64,000 bases of DNA from Streptomyces sp. Act143 (GTDB lineage: Bacteria > Actinomycetota > Actinomycetes > Streptomycetales > Streptomycetaceae): NCBI RefSeq assembly GCF_003143935.1, contig NZ_QFRX01000001.1, positions 4,258,228-4,322,227 of the forward strand. Direction: 5' to 3'. The position numbers and the translations under genes are program-made. Within the stretch, counting starts at the first letter, position 1, and each line of letters starts with the position of its first letter. This document shows positions 15,351 to 22,781 of the stretch, piece after piece. The notes under the pieces were generated by a model. It made no database searches, had not been told where the DNA came from, and saw only the letters and a list, made by a program, of their open reading frames with translations.

Positions 15351-17092
15351 CGCTCGTTCACTCCTGTGTCGTGGGGGGTGTCCCGGCGAGCTGCCTTGTC
15401 GGCACGGGCGCGGGCGATAGCGGCGGGGAGCGTCGCGGTCTGGCTGTCGCGCCATGCGCGGTACTCGTCGCTCGGCGAGCCATAGCCCGAGGCCGGGAGG
15501 ACGGGCTCAGCGGCGCTCTGCTTCTGGGCGGGCTGCTGGGCGGCCTGGGAGCTGCGTTCCCGCCAGCGAGCCATGTGCTTGGCCACCTGGTGTTCGAGCT
15601 TCGCGCCGTACACGCCCCCGCGGCTGAGGTCGGCGCGGATACGGGACTCTTCCTCGGCGCGCTCCGCCTCCCGCCGGTCGGCGGCAGCAGCAGCGGCCCG
15701 CGAAGCGTCCGTCTCGGCCTCCCACCGCGCAGCGGCCTCGGCGGCTGTCTGGCGGACCCGTCGCTCTTCTTCGCGGCGCTCACGGCACGCGCGGCACGGC
15801 ATCTCGGCGCCGATGATTTCGCCGTCCTCGCAGGAGGGGTCCGGACAGTCTTGACGCCGGATCGCCTCGGCAAGCCACGAGGAGCGGCTACGGATGCGGT
15901 CGTCGCCGGTGTATCCGGCCGCCGAGCGCTCCTCGGCGTTCTGGCCGTACCAGCGGCGGTTGATGCGGGCGATGACCTGGTCCGGGGAGCGGCGCGGGAC
16001 ACCGGCCGCCTCGTCGCCCGTCAGAAGCTCGTTGATCGCCCGGTGAAGCCCCGAGTACAGGCGGGTTCCCGGAGCGGCGACAGAGGACGGGATAGCGGCC
16101 CTGACGGCCTCGAAGCCGGGCACCTCACCGCGGGGGCGAGTCTTGACCAGCTTGGGCCGGGGAGAGGCAGTGCGCTGAGTGGGGATGTCGGTTCCTGACG
16201 CGGCGGAGCCGCCGCCCTCGAGTTCCCTTTCCTCCGGCGCGCTTTCCGGCGCGCCCGCACGTGCGAAACCACCTGCACCTTGGCCTTCGGCGTCAGCCAC
16301 CGACGTCTTTCCCGAAACAGGCTCTAGAGCAACGACTGTGGAAAGGGCGTCATCCGTGACGTCACCGGGGACGTCGTGTGTGACGTGACAGGTACCGTCA
16401 CCGGTGACGTCACCCCCCTCGGATTGATCGGCCATCGGGGTGACGTCACCAGTGACGCCACCCTTCTTCTTGGTCTCCGACCTGCGCTTGCGTGCACGGT
16501 CCTTACGACGTCGCTCCTGGTGTTCTTCCTGCTGGGCGTTCATCCGGGCCTCGTGAGCAGCCGTCCAGCCGGTCAGGTCGAAGTCGGGGGCGTTCTCCGC
16601 CATCCACGCCTCGACATCGAAGCCGGGGACCGTGTGCCCATAGCGGGCGACGAGCTGCGGCGGAGTGTCCGCCGGAGCGGGCATGCCGTGGATCAGCCAC
16701 GCGTCGTGGACCAGGTACAGGTTCGCGTCGTTCTCATCCGACTTGCCGGCCACCTTGCGGCGGACGACGGTGATGAGCCCGATCTCCTGCTCCAGGTACT
16801 TCGCCGCGCGGTCGATCGTCTGCGGCGAGCAGTCGAGGTACCCAGCCAGGGCCTCCCGGTATGGGTAGCCCTGGCCGGTGTCCCGACCCTGGCAGTCCGC
16901 GTACGTGACGAGGAGGTCGTACAGAGACTTGGCCTTGCCCTTGTTCAGCTCAGGCTCGGAGTCCCGGATGACGCAGACGGCGAACATGCCGAACCGCAGG
17001 CCGCCCGCTCCGGGGCGGTTCACGGCGGGCCGGTGAGTGTTCGACGGGCGACGTGCGGGGCCGCGCTGGGTGCGGCTGAGTGAGCTGCTCAC
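15347..17092 (-). CDS. Winged-helix, replication-initiator-like protein, 581 aa
   Basis: GTG at 17092 with GAGAGGAC upstream. Residues about 30-130 form a winged-helix domain: KAKSLYDLLVTYADCQGRDTG..YPYREALAGYLDCSPQTIDRAAKYLEQEIGLITVVRRK, as in phage and plasmid initiator or DnaD-like proteins. A middle low-complexity region contains GDVT repeats (the DNA repeat at 16356-16450). The C-terminus has CPDPSCEDGE......PCRACRERREEERR, a zinc-finger-like motif, then a long charged helix. It is first in its operon. A replication or loader role is inference; a transcription regulator is the alternative. Confidence 0.6.
   Translation of the reverse strand: MSSSLSRTQRGPARRPSNTHRPAVNRPGAGGLRFGMFAVCVIRDSEPELNKGKAKSLYDLLVTYADCQGRDTGQGYPYREALAGYLDCSPQTIDRAAKYLEQEIGLITVVRRKVAGKSDENDANLYLVHDAWLIHGMPAPADTPPQLVARYGHTVPGFDVEAWMAENAPDFDLTGWTAAHEARMNAQQEEHQERRRKDRARKRRSETKKKGGVTGDVTPMADQSEGGDVTGDGTCHVTHDVPGDVTDDALSTVVALEPVSGKTSVADAEGQGAGGFARAGAPESAPEERELEGGGSAASGTDIPTQRTASPRPKLVKTRPRGEVPGFEAVRAAIPSSVAAPGTRLYSGLHRAINELLTGDEAAGVPRRSPDQVIARINRRWYGQNAEERSAAGYTGDDRIRSRSSWLAEAIRRQDCPDPSCEDGEIIGAEMPCRACRERREEERRVRQTAAEAAARWEAETDASRAAAAAADRREAERAEEESRIRADLSRGGVYGAKLEHQVAKHMARWRERSSQAAQQPAQKQSAAEPVLPASGYGSPSDEYRAWRDSQTATLPAAIARARADKAARRDTPHDTGVNER
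16356..16450. repeat. Iteron-like palindromic repeats inside the initiator-like gene
   Basis: GGTGACGTCACC, a perfect 12-bp palindrome, occurs at 16403-16414 and 16439-16450 (36 bp apart). A one-mismatch copy is at 16356-16367, and partial copies lie at 16381-16390 and 16452-16461. In the protein these give GDVT repeats. Origins embedded in initiator genes are known from lambda O. Confidence 0.5.
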
Positions 17093-17138
17093 GCGGTCCT
17101 CTCTGGAAGTAGTGCCAGGTGTGGAATGGACGGACGGG

Positions 17139-17738
17139 TCAGGCCGTCGTGACGTGGCCGTTCAGCAGCCACCGGCCTCCGGGCGACGTGGGCGGGACGG
17201 CGAGGTTGACCACGTGGTTGTCGTCGAGGACCAGGTAGCCGCGGGCGTGCAGCTCGTGGATCTTGGCCGCGCACGTCTCCGGTGAAAGCTCGGTGGCTTC
17301 TTCGGACAGGCCCACCTCCGGGTGCTCCGCGCGGAGCTGGTCCAGGAACTCCTGGTCGGAGAGGTTTTCGACGAGCTGGGCCACCGGCATCGGGCGCACC
17401 CTGTCCGGCTCGCCCGTGACCGCCATGAGCAGCTCGCCCGCGGTGATCTGCATGTCGAGGTGCAGCGCGGCCATCGGCATGTCGCCGCCGTAGATGGGGC
17501 TGAGCCTCATCACGCGGTTCAGGAAGTCCTGTGCCTCCTGGCCGATCACGGCGGCCTGCTCCGGGGTGAAGGGGTACTCCGAGAACCCCTGGCCCTTGCG
17601 GGGGAGGGTGATCCATTCCTGGTACGGGGCGAACGGCGGCGCGGACCGCAGCAGGTTCTCCAGCTCCCGCTGCGCTCTCGCCTTCTGTCGGGCCAGCTGC
17701 TTGTTACGGACCGGCTTGGTCTTCCGGCTCTTGCTCAT
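17139..17738 (-). CDS. Unknown protein, 199 aa, next to the palindrome array
   Basis: ATG at 17738 has AAGGA eight bases upstream. A very basic N-terminus (SKSRKTKPVRNKQLARQKARAQ) is followed by a mixed domain with YQEWITLPRKGQGFSEYPFTPEQAAVIGQEAQDF and a helical C-terminus. Its promoter must lie in the 165-bp region with four TTGTGGCCACAA palindromes, so it is probably controlled by the protein that binds them. No family recognised. Confidence 0.6.
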   Translation of the reverse strand: MSKSRKTKPVRNKQLARQKARAQRELENLLRSAPPFAPYQEWITLPRKGQGFSEYPFTPEQAAVIGQEAQDFLNRVMRLSPIYGGDMPMAALHLDMQITAGELLMAVTGEPDRVRPMPVAQLVENLSDQEFLDQLRAEHPEVGLSEEATELSPETCAAKIHELHARGYLVLDDNHVVNLAVPPTSPGGRWLLNGHVTTA

Positions 17739-17781
17739 CGCGTCGTCCTTTTGGCTTCGAAGTTGGCCGCCTCGACCAACT

Positions 17782-17886
17782 TTGTGGCCACAACACTAGA
17801 TCGTCTTGTGGCCACAAAACAAGTTCTTCGGCGTGTCGTTTGTGGCCACAACAGCCACTGGTGATGTTTGCGTTTTGTGGCCACGA
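17782..17886. promoter_or_regulatory. Array of four TTGTGGCCACAA palindromes
   Basis: Perfect 12-bp palindromes lie at 17782-17793, 17806-17817 and 17840-17851, with an 11/12 copy at 17875-17886. Start-to-start spacings are 24, 34 and 35 bp. They fill the gap between divergent genes (17139-17738 and 17904-18128), so they are best read as operators for both promoters; an iteron-type origin is the alternative. Confidence 0.75.
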
Positions 17887-17903
17887 TCCCTAACCTCTGG
17901 GGC

Positions 17904-18128
17904 ATGAGCGCCCAGCAAGAGACCGAGTACGACGAGCAGCGCAAGTTCCGCGCGCCCACGGAGGAGTGGAACGGCTTCGGGGATGCCACCCGCGCCGTAC
18001 ACCCCACGGGCCGCAGCCCCCGCGGTGCCGTCCTGCGCGAGTTCATGCGCTGGTACATGCGCAGGCCGGGCGCCAAGTTGCCAGCCCGCCCCGCAGCGGG
18101 CCCCTGGTCCGAGCCGTCCGACGACTGA
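17904..18128 (+). CDS. Small protein, 74 aa, divergent from the main operon
   Basis: ATG at 17904, only 18 bases after the fourth palindrome and with no clear Shine-Dalgarno sequence, so possibly leaderless or tightly repressed. The product is hydrophilic (QQETEYDEQRKFRAPTEEW) with a basic C-terminal half containing LREFMRWYMRRPGAKLP. It is a lone plus-strand gene inside the minus-strand operon, the position one expects of a regulator or control peptide. Function unknown. Confidence 0.55.
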   Translation: MSAQQETEYDEQRKFRAPTEEWNGFGDATRAVHPTGRSPRGAVLREFMRWYMRRPGAKLPARPAAGPWSEPSDD

Positions 18129-18136
18129 CCCCGGGG

Positions 18137-18580
18137 TCACTCCTGCTGCTCCAGCTCGGATGCCGCGTTGGCCAGGCCGGCGACGTCGATGAGCAGCTGG
18201 CAGACGCCGTGAACGAACACCTCGGGGCCGGCCTGTAGGGCGGCCTCGTAGTGGGCCTGGGCGTCGATGCGGTCGCCGTTGCAGTACGCGATGAGGAACC
18301 GGGTCGCGAAGGCTTGTACGGGGTCGTCGAGCGCGCCGTCCTCCAGCTGCTCGATGACCCAGGCGTCGCCGTTGGCCGGGTCGGGGGCGGCGTCGCCGAA
18401 GCAGACCCGCAGTGCTTTGTGTCCGGCTTCGGCGATGGCGTAGCAGACGCCGAGCATGCGGGCCGCGTCGCTGTCCATGCCGAGCTGGGCGATCAGGTCG
18501 GCTGCGCGGTTGCCGTCGCCGGTCATGGCTGCGCCGAGCGCGTCACGGATGACCTCCGCGGCCGCCTCCGAGGTCATCAC
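18137..18580 (-). CDS. Helical protein, 147 aa, unknown
   Basis: GTG at 18580 overlaps the upstream stop (GTGA). Acidic, all-helical, with helix pairs such as DAARMLGVCYAIAEAGHKALR and ALDDPVQAFATRFLIAYCNGDRIDAQAHYEAAL. Similar in style to the 13995-14465 product. It converges on the plus-strand gene, ending nine bases from its stop. Confidence 0.55.
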   Translation of the reverse strand: MMTSEAAAEVIRDALGAAMTGDGNRAADLIAQLGMDSDAARMLGVCYAIAEAGHKALRVCFGDAAPDPANGDAWVIEQLEDGALDDPVQAFATRFLIAYCNGDRIDAQAHYEAALQAGPEVFVHGVCQLLIDVAGLANAASELEQQE

Positions 18581-19290
18581 CGGGAGCCTCCGACCATGCC
18601 GCCGGGCAGGTAGTTCTTCCGGCCGTCGGGCGCAGTGAAGTTGCCGGGGAGGTAGTTGGTGGCCTTCCAGTACTGCTCGTCGAGGCTCGCGGCGGCCCGC
18701 AGCGGGTGCGTGTCCTTGGCGGCCTCGTCCTGGAGCACGTCACAGCCGGCCACGAGGGCGTCGAGGGCCTCGCTGTAGGTGGCGCGGCGTCCTTCGCGCC
18801 ACCATTCGACCCACGCGGGCTCGCCGAGGTCGAACAGCTGCATGCCGGGCTTCTTCGAGTAGGTGCGCACCGTCCACGTCACGCTGGCGCCCGGGTTGCG
18901 AGGGTCCATCGTGCCGTCGGGAGCGACGGTGTCCTCGGGCAGGTTGGGGCGGCGCCGCATGTGCGGGTGGGTGAGGAAGGGGCATGCCTGGACTGCGTAC
19001 TCGGCGCAGTCTCTGTGTGACGGCGGCTCGGCGGAGACCCGGTTGATGGTGCACATCGGCCCGAGGACGAACGTCTTGTAGGCGCCGAGGGTCTGGCCGC
19101 ACAGGAAGCAGTGGTTGAAGCGGACGGCGTCGGTGATGCCGCCGGGGCGCACCAGGCGGTGGTCGGGCTGGCCGTTGACGTAGCCGACGAACCAGGGCAC
19201 CAGCCTCCCGTGCTTGTCGCGGGGGCGGCGGGCGAGGCGGGGTGGTACGGGTACGGCTGCCGCGATGTGGGCCTGCGTGAGGTGGTTCAT
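18577..19290 (-). CDS. Phage-type conserved protein with Cys motifs, 237 aa
   Basis: ATG at 19290. NHCFLCGQTLGAYKTFVLGPMCTINRVSAEPPSHRDCAEYAVQACPFL places CxxC and downstream His/Cys residues in a compact arrangement that could bind zinc. The middle has YSKKPGMQLFDLGEPAWVEWWREGR. I recall similar sequences in Streptomyces phage genomes, without function. Confidence 0.65.
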   Translation of the reverse strand: MNHLTQAHIAAAVPVPPRLARRPRDKHGRLVPWFVGYVNGQPDHRLVRPGGITDAVRFNHCFLCGQTLGAYKTFVLGPMCTINRVSAEPPSHRDCAEYAVQACPFLTHPHMRRRPNLPEDTVAPDGTMDPRNPGASVTWTVRTYSKKPGMQLFDLGEPAWVEWWREGRRATYSEALDALVAGCDVLQDEAAKDTHPLRAAASLDEQYWKATNYLPGNFTAPDGRKNYLPGGMVGGSR

Positions 19291-19325
19291 GGCGGGGGGG
19301 GTCCTCGGGGTGGGCGGGTGGCGGG

Positions 19326-19670
19326 TCAGCAGCCGTCGAGGTCGACGTCGATGTCGATTTCGTGGCCGCGGCCGTGGTGGGGGTGCTTGGTGACGGTGGC
19401 CGTGACCGTCGGCTGGGTGGCGGGCCGGTGCGCGGGCGCCTTACCGGCCGGGGTGGATGGCTTGCGCGCGGGGGCCGGGTCCTTGCGGACCGGGGCGGGG
19501 GCCTTGGGGAGGCTGGGCCGCTTGGTCGAGGCCGGGAGGGCGTAGGCGACGCCCGCGCAGCTCTGCGGGTCGTCGTCGTTCTGGTGCTGGCAGGCGGCCA
19601 CGCCGACGCCGACGAGGATGGCGAGCGCGGCGGCGCCGGCGAGGAGCCGGTTGCTGGGGCCGCCCTTCAC
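19326..19670 (-). CDS. Putative lipoprotein, 114 aa
   Basis: GTG at 19670 overlaps the upstream stop. A basic start, a hydrophobic segment (residues 9-25) and a lipobox-like VAAC (C27) are followed by a Pro/Lys/Ala-rich extended region and an acidic, His-containing end (HPHHGRGHEIDIDVDLDGC). It is probably exported and lipid-anchored. A surface role such as entry exclusion is speculation. Confidence 0.6.
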   Translation of the reverse strand: MKGGPSNRLLAGAAALAILVGVGVAACQHQNDDDPQSCAGVAYALPASTKRPSLPKAPAPVRKDPAPARKPSTPAGKAPAHRPATQPTVTATVTKHPHHGRGHEIDIDVDLDGC

Positions 19671-19882
19671 TGGTCCTCGCCCGGGACCGGGCGGACACGT
19701 CCGCCGCCGCGCTTACGGAGCTTGGTGCCTGCCTCCAGGAGCAGCTTGCGGACGGTGCCGTACGCGTAGCCGGTGCGGTCGGCCAGGTTCCGGATGGAGG
19801 AACCGGCGTAGTAGTCGGCGCGGAGCCGTTCTCCGAACGCTTTGCGCTCGGGGCCCGCCTTGCGGGGCTGTCGGGTCTTCAC
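19667..19882 (-). CDS. Small helix-turn-helix protein, 71 aa
   Basis: GTG at 19882 overlaps the upstream stop. GERLRADYYAGSSIRNLADRTGYAYGTVRKLLLEAGTKLRKRGG is a clear HTH (residues about 17-60) with a basic tail. This resembles small actinobacterial HTH proteins. It is a candidate for binding one of the palindrome families in the element, which cannot be decided from sequence alone. Confidence 0.75.
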   Translation of the reverse strand: MKTRQPRKAGPERKAFGERLRADYYAGSSIRNLADRTGYAYGTVRKLLLEAGTKLRKRGGGRVRPVPGEDQ

Positions 19883-20124
19883 GTCAGTTGCAACCTCTCG
19901 TTCTCGTACGCCTCCGCGTACTCCTGGATCTGCTGGGCGATGGCCCGCTCGGCGCAGACCTTGTGAGCCGGGCTGCCGCTGCTGTCCCGCAGGTGGGTGG
20001 GCCAGCCGTCGCACCGGTACCGGCACGGCAGTGCCTTGCGTTTCCAGTGCTTGCGGCTGGACCAGTCGAGGACGCCGGCCGGGGGGAGGTCACGCCGACT
20101 TGGCGGCCTCGTGCCTGGGGCCAC
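19879..20124 (-). CDS. Small protein, 81 aa, unknown
   Basis: GTG at 20124 is chosen because GAGGAGG lies seven bases upstream; it overlaps the WhiB-like gene by 35 bases. PCRYRCDGWPTHLRDSSGSPAHKVCAERAIAQQIQEYAEAY has three Cys that could bind a metal. Function unknown. Confidence 0.5.
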   Translation of the reverse strand: MAPGTRPPSRRDLPPAGVLDWSSRKHWKRKALPCRYRCDGWPTHLRDSSGSPAHKVCAERAIAQQIQEYAEAYENERLQLT

Positions 20125-20443
20125 TGCTCGCCTCCTCGGTCGGGACGGGCTCACGCGCCGTGGGAAGCAGGAGGAGTTCGGACCGCTCGGCGGTGTCCAG
20201 GCCGCCCCAGATACCGGTCTTCTCGCCGCGCGCGAGCGCGTCGTGCAGGCACGGCGTGCGGACCGGGCACCGGCCGCACGCCCGCTTGGCTTCCTGCCGG
20301 TCCGCGACCGCCTCGGGGTCCTGTTCTTCGGCGAACCAGATGTCGGGCGTCAGCGACGTCTTGCACACCCCGGCGTCGGACCAGTGATCCGGGCGGGGCA
20401 GGGTGTCGTGAGGAGCGCCGTGACTGGCGCGGGGAAGCAGCAT
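20090..20443 (-). CDS. WhiB-like Fe-S transcription factor, 117 aa
   Basis: Cysteines C27, C56, C59 and C65 (C-x28-C-x2-C-x5-C) and GIWGG at 77-81 define a second WhiB-like protein. AGGAGGAGG precedes the ATG. The C-terminal tail is mostly acidic and lacks the basic DNA-binding patch of classic WhiB proteins, so it may act through the sigma factor or be an antagonist. It is distinct from the 90-aa protein at 4934-5206. Confidence 0.9.
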   Translation of the reverse strand: MLLPRASHGAPHDTLPRPDHWSDAGVCKTSLTPDIWFAEEQDPEAVADRQEAKRACGRCPVRTPCLHDALARGEKTGIWGGLDTAERSELLLLPTAREPVPTEEASSGPRHEAAKSA

Positions 20444-20724
20444 CAGGAACCTCCTCCTGATCCGTGTCCGGACGCGTCCGGACGAGCATCCGCGGACGCG
20501 TCCGGACGCATGTCCGGGCAGGTCAACGGGGGTGAGCAGGGCCAGGCCGCGAGGCGTCCGGATACCGTCCGGAGGCGCGTCCGGACGGCATCCGAGCGGG
20601 CTCCGGCCGCGGTGGCGGCGGCCACGGCGGGGGCCGCGAGCAGCGGCCCCCACGTGTGCAGCTCGCCGAGGGCCTGGTCGACGGCCAGGCCGGCGTCGAT
20701 GAACCACAGGAAGGCGGTCAGCAC
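20443..20724 (-). CDS. Small membrane protein with RPDAS repeats, 93 aa
   Basis: GTG at 20724 with AAGGGGG upstream; it overlaps the previous gene by seven bases and its stop overlaps the WhiB-like ATG. A hydrophobic N-terminal half (LTAFLWFIDAGLAVDQAL, LLAAPAVAAATAAGA) is followed by a Pro/Asp/Ser tail encoded by TCCGGACG cluster C. It may be a transfer-associated membrane protein. Confidence 0.5.
   Translation of the reverse strand: MLTAFLWFIDAGLAVDQALGELHTWGPLLAAPAVAAATAAGARSDAVRTRLRTVSGRLAAWPCSPPLTCPDMRPDASADARPDASGHGSGGGS
20467..20587. repeat. TCCGGACG repeat cluster C
   Basis: Exact TCCGGACG copies start at 20467, 20477, 20501 and 20580 (positions may be off by one base), with variants near 20513, 20557 and 20568. 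They lie in the tail of the 93-aa membrane protein gene. Together with clusters A and B the octamer occurs at least 13 times in three blocks. Confidence 0.65.
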
Positions 20725-21350
20725 TTCGGGACCCCCTTGGTGCGGTACCGCTGGATGGTCTCCGCGCACAGGCCGAGGCGGCGGCCGAGGTCGGCCGCCG
20801 ACATGTCCGGGTCGGAGAAGCGGAACGCGAACCGGGCCTCACGCAGGTCCAGCTCGGGCCACGGCTCGGGGCCGCGCAGGCACCGGCGGATCGCCACCAG
20901 GTCCATGCCCTGGAACGTGGCACCGGCGGGCAGCTCGGTCAGCAGCGAGCCGTCCGCGATCGCCTGCCGCATCGGCCTGTCGGCCAGGTGCTCACCGGCG
21001 ACGCACCGCTTGTACGTGCACGTGCTCTGGACGCGGCCGACCGGCTCGCGTCCGTGGTGCACACGGAACGCCAGCCGGTACGCCGTCATCGACCGGTTCG
21101 CGTACGGAATCCCGTACGCGTCGAACCGGCCCCGCCAGCGGCGGTGACCGCCCCTCAGCGGCACGGACAGCCGCTCGTAGTCCTCGCGTCCCCACGTGCG
21201 GGCCGGGGGCCGGTACCTGGGCAGGCCGAGGTCACGGCGGACCTGGGCCACGGTCTTCTTGCCGCAGTGCAGTTGCTCGATGACCGCGTTGTCCGAGATC
21301 GGCCCGGACTTCAGCAGCCGGGCGATCTCCTCCCACCTCTCCGGGGTCAT
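20718..21350 (-). CDS. HNH-like core flanked by two HTH regions, 210 aa (paralogue 1)
   Basis: ATG at 21350 overlaps the upstream stop. Residues 15-45 form an HTH, 66-125 an HNH-like core (GGHRRWRGRFDAYGIPY....AYRLAFRVHHGREPVGRVQSTCTYKRCVAGEHL), and 165-205 a second HTH. The core keeps C111, C116 and H121 but has Ser where HNH nucleases carry the general-base His. It is followed by two shorter relatives. I infer a DNA-binding protein built on a dead nuclease fold; residual activity cannot be excluded. Confidence 0.65.
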   Translation of the reverse strand: MTPERWEEIARLLKSGPISDNAVIEQLHCGKKTVAQVRRDLGLPRYRPPARTWGREDYERLSVPLRGGHRRWRGRFDAYGIPYANRSMTAYRLAFRVHHGREPVGRVQSTCTYKRCVAGEHLADRPMRQAIADGSLLTELPAGATFQGMDLVAIRRCLRGPEPWPELDLREARFAFRFSDPDMSAADLGRRLGLCAETIQRYRTKGVPKC

Positions 21351-21820
21351 GACGTCGTCACCTCCGCCCGCAGGGCCTTGACGGTGCGGGAGCAGGCGCC
21401 GATCCGACGGGCGAGGATGTAGACGGGCATCGTCGGCGGGGCCAGGCGTACGGCCTCGCGCTTCTCGGCCGGGGTGAGGCCGGGGTCGTCGAGTTCGCCG
21501 GCGACGGCCAGCTCCACGGCCACCATGTCCACGACCGGCTCAGGCGGGCGCCGCTGCTCCTGGCGGATCAGCCGGTCCGTCTGGTGCCGGGGCTCCACGC
21601 ATCCGGCCAGCTCACAGCCGCACTTGACGTAGCCGACGGGCTGACGGCCGTAGGCGATGCGGAACGCGACCCGGGCCGCGCTGATCTTCTCGCCGTCGAA
21701 GAACATCACCGGCGTGCCACCGCTGGCGAGCGGGCCCTGCCACAGCCGGTGCCCGCCCTTCGGCGTGCGCCGGGTGCGGGCCAGGAACGCGGCCCGCCAC
21801 TGCTCCAAGGTCGCCGTCAT
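21347..21820 (-). CDS. HNH-like core plus C-terminal HTH, 157 aa (paralogue 2)
   Basis: ATG at 21820 overlaps the upstream stop. The core at 21-83 (GGHRLWQGPLASGGTP....RVAFRIAYGRQPVGYVKCGCELAGCVEPRHQ) aligns with paralogues 1 and 3, and an HTH-like end (PPTMPVYILARRIGACSRTVKAL) follows. The catalytic His position holds Cys. Compared with paralogue 1 it lacks the N-terminal HTH. Confidence 0.65.
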   Translation of the reverse strand: MTATLEQWRAAFLARTRRTPKGGHRLWQGPLASGGTPVMFFDGEKISAARVAFRIAYGRQPVGYVKCGCELAGCVEPRHQTDRLIRQEQRRPPEPVVDMVAVELAVAGELDDPGLTPAEKREAVRLAPPTMPVYILARRIGACSRTVKALRAEVTTS

Positions 21821-22230
21821 GCCACACCGTCCCGGGCAGCGCGCAGGACCTGGTCCGTCAGGTGCGGGGCGGAGACACACCAGCCGCGCCGGCAGTCCCG
21901 GAACACCGGTCCCTCGGGCTCGCGGCCGTGCTCGATGCGGAACGCGATCCGCAGCGCCGACACGTTGTCGATGACCGGCACGCCGTGGTTGGTGACCCGG
22001 CCGAGCCACCTGCGGTGACCGCCCGGCAGCGGCTCGGACCACAGGAGCAGCCGCTCCTCGCGGGTGAAGCGTGCGTTGTGCGGCGGCAGCGGCCTCGGCT
22101 CCATGCCCAGCGACGCCCGCGCCCGGGCCACGAGGTCCGGGGCGCAGCCGAGCCGGTAGCCCAGCTCGGCATCCGACACCCAAGGCCGCTCCTGCAGAAT
22201 CCGCGTGAGGTTCTCGAACGACGGCTTCAC
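21817..22230 (-). CDS. N-terminal HTH plus HNH-like core, 137 aa (paralogue 3)
   Basis: GTG at 22230 overlaps the RusA-like gene's stop. An HTH at 17-40 (VSDAELGYRLGCAPDLVARARASLG) precedes the core at 69-127 (PGGHRRWLGRVTNHGVP...ALRIAFRIEHGREPEGPVFRDCRRGWCVSAPHL). The catalytic His position holds Arg. It lacks the C-terminal HTH of paralogue 1. Confidence 0.65.
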   Translation of the reverse strand: MKPSFENLTRILQERPWVSDAELGYRLGCAPDLVARARASLGMEPRPLPPHNARFTREERLLLWSEPLPGGHRRWLGRVTNHGVPVIDNVSALRIAFRIEHGREPEGPVFRDCRRGWCVSAPHLTDQVLRAARDGVA

Positions 22231-22781
22231 CCGGCCACCGCCTTCCGGCGGGCAGCGGGCACGCAGGTGCGGGAACAGCACTTCTGCGGCTCGCGGGACG
22301 GCGTGAACAGCTCGCCGCAGCCCTCGCATGGCCTCACGTAGTCCGTGCCGCGCTGCATCGTCGACACGTGCGGGGCGATGACGAGGATCGTGCGCGGCCG
22401 TTCCCGGTCCAGCTCGATCCCGCCGTACTTCGACGTGATCTGCGAGTCGTCCACCCACAGCAGCCCGTTGCCGGCGTCGCAGACGTGCTTGAGCATGTTG
22501 TCGGAGTCGATCTCCTGCCGCGACGAGCGGAAGAAGACGCAGCCCAGGGCGACGTTCCCGGTGAGCGGGCCGCGCCGCCAGAACTGGCGCATCTTCCACT
22601 GCGTCGCCTGCTCGGCTGCCGCGTCGGCCGGGTCCTTGTAGGCGTGGCCGTCCTTGTCGAACCGGGGCCGGGCCTTGCTGTGCGGCTCCCCCAGCAGGAT
22701 CGTGCCCCACGACTCGCCCGCCTCGGGGGCGAGCAGCTGCATGAGCCGCTCGCCCCGCTCGCGGTCGGACAGGCCCGTCAC
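22227..22781 (-). CDS. RusA-like Holliday-junction resolvase, 184 aa
   Basis: GTG at 22781 overlaps the upstream stop. The RusA signature is present: PHSKARPRF near the start, then EIDSDNMLKHVCDAGNGLLWVDDSQITS, with acidic residues that bind metal in RusA. A C-terminal CEGCGELFTPSREPQKCCSRTC zinc finger is an addition to the usual 120-140 residue enzyme. It would resolve four-way junctions made during RecT/YqaJ recombination or element replication, whose genes are upstream in the same operon. Confidence 0.8.
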   Translation of the reverse strand: MTGLSDRERGERLMQLLAPEAGESWGTILLGEPHSKARPRFDKDGHAYKDPADAAAEQATQWKMRQFWRRGPLTGNVALGCVFFRSSRQEIDSDNMLKHVCDAGNGLLWVDDSQITSKYGGIELDRERPRTILVIAPHVSTMQRGTDYVRPCEGCGELFTPSREPQKCCSRTCVPAARRKAVAG

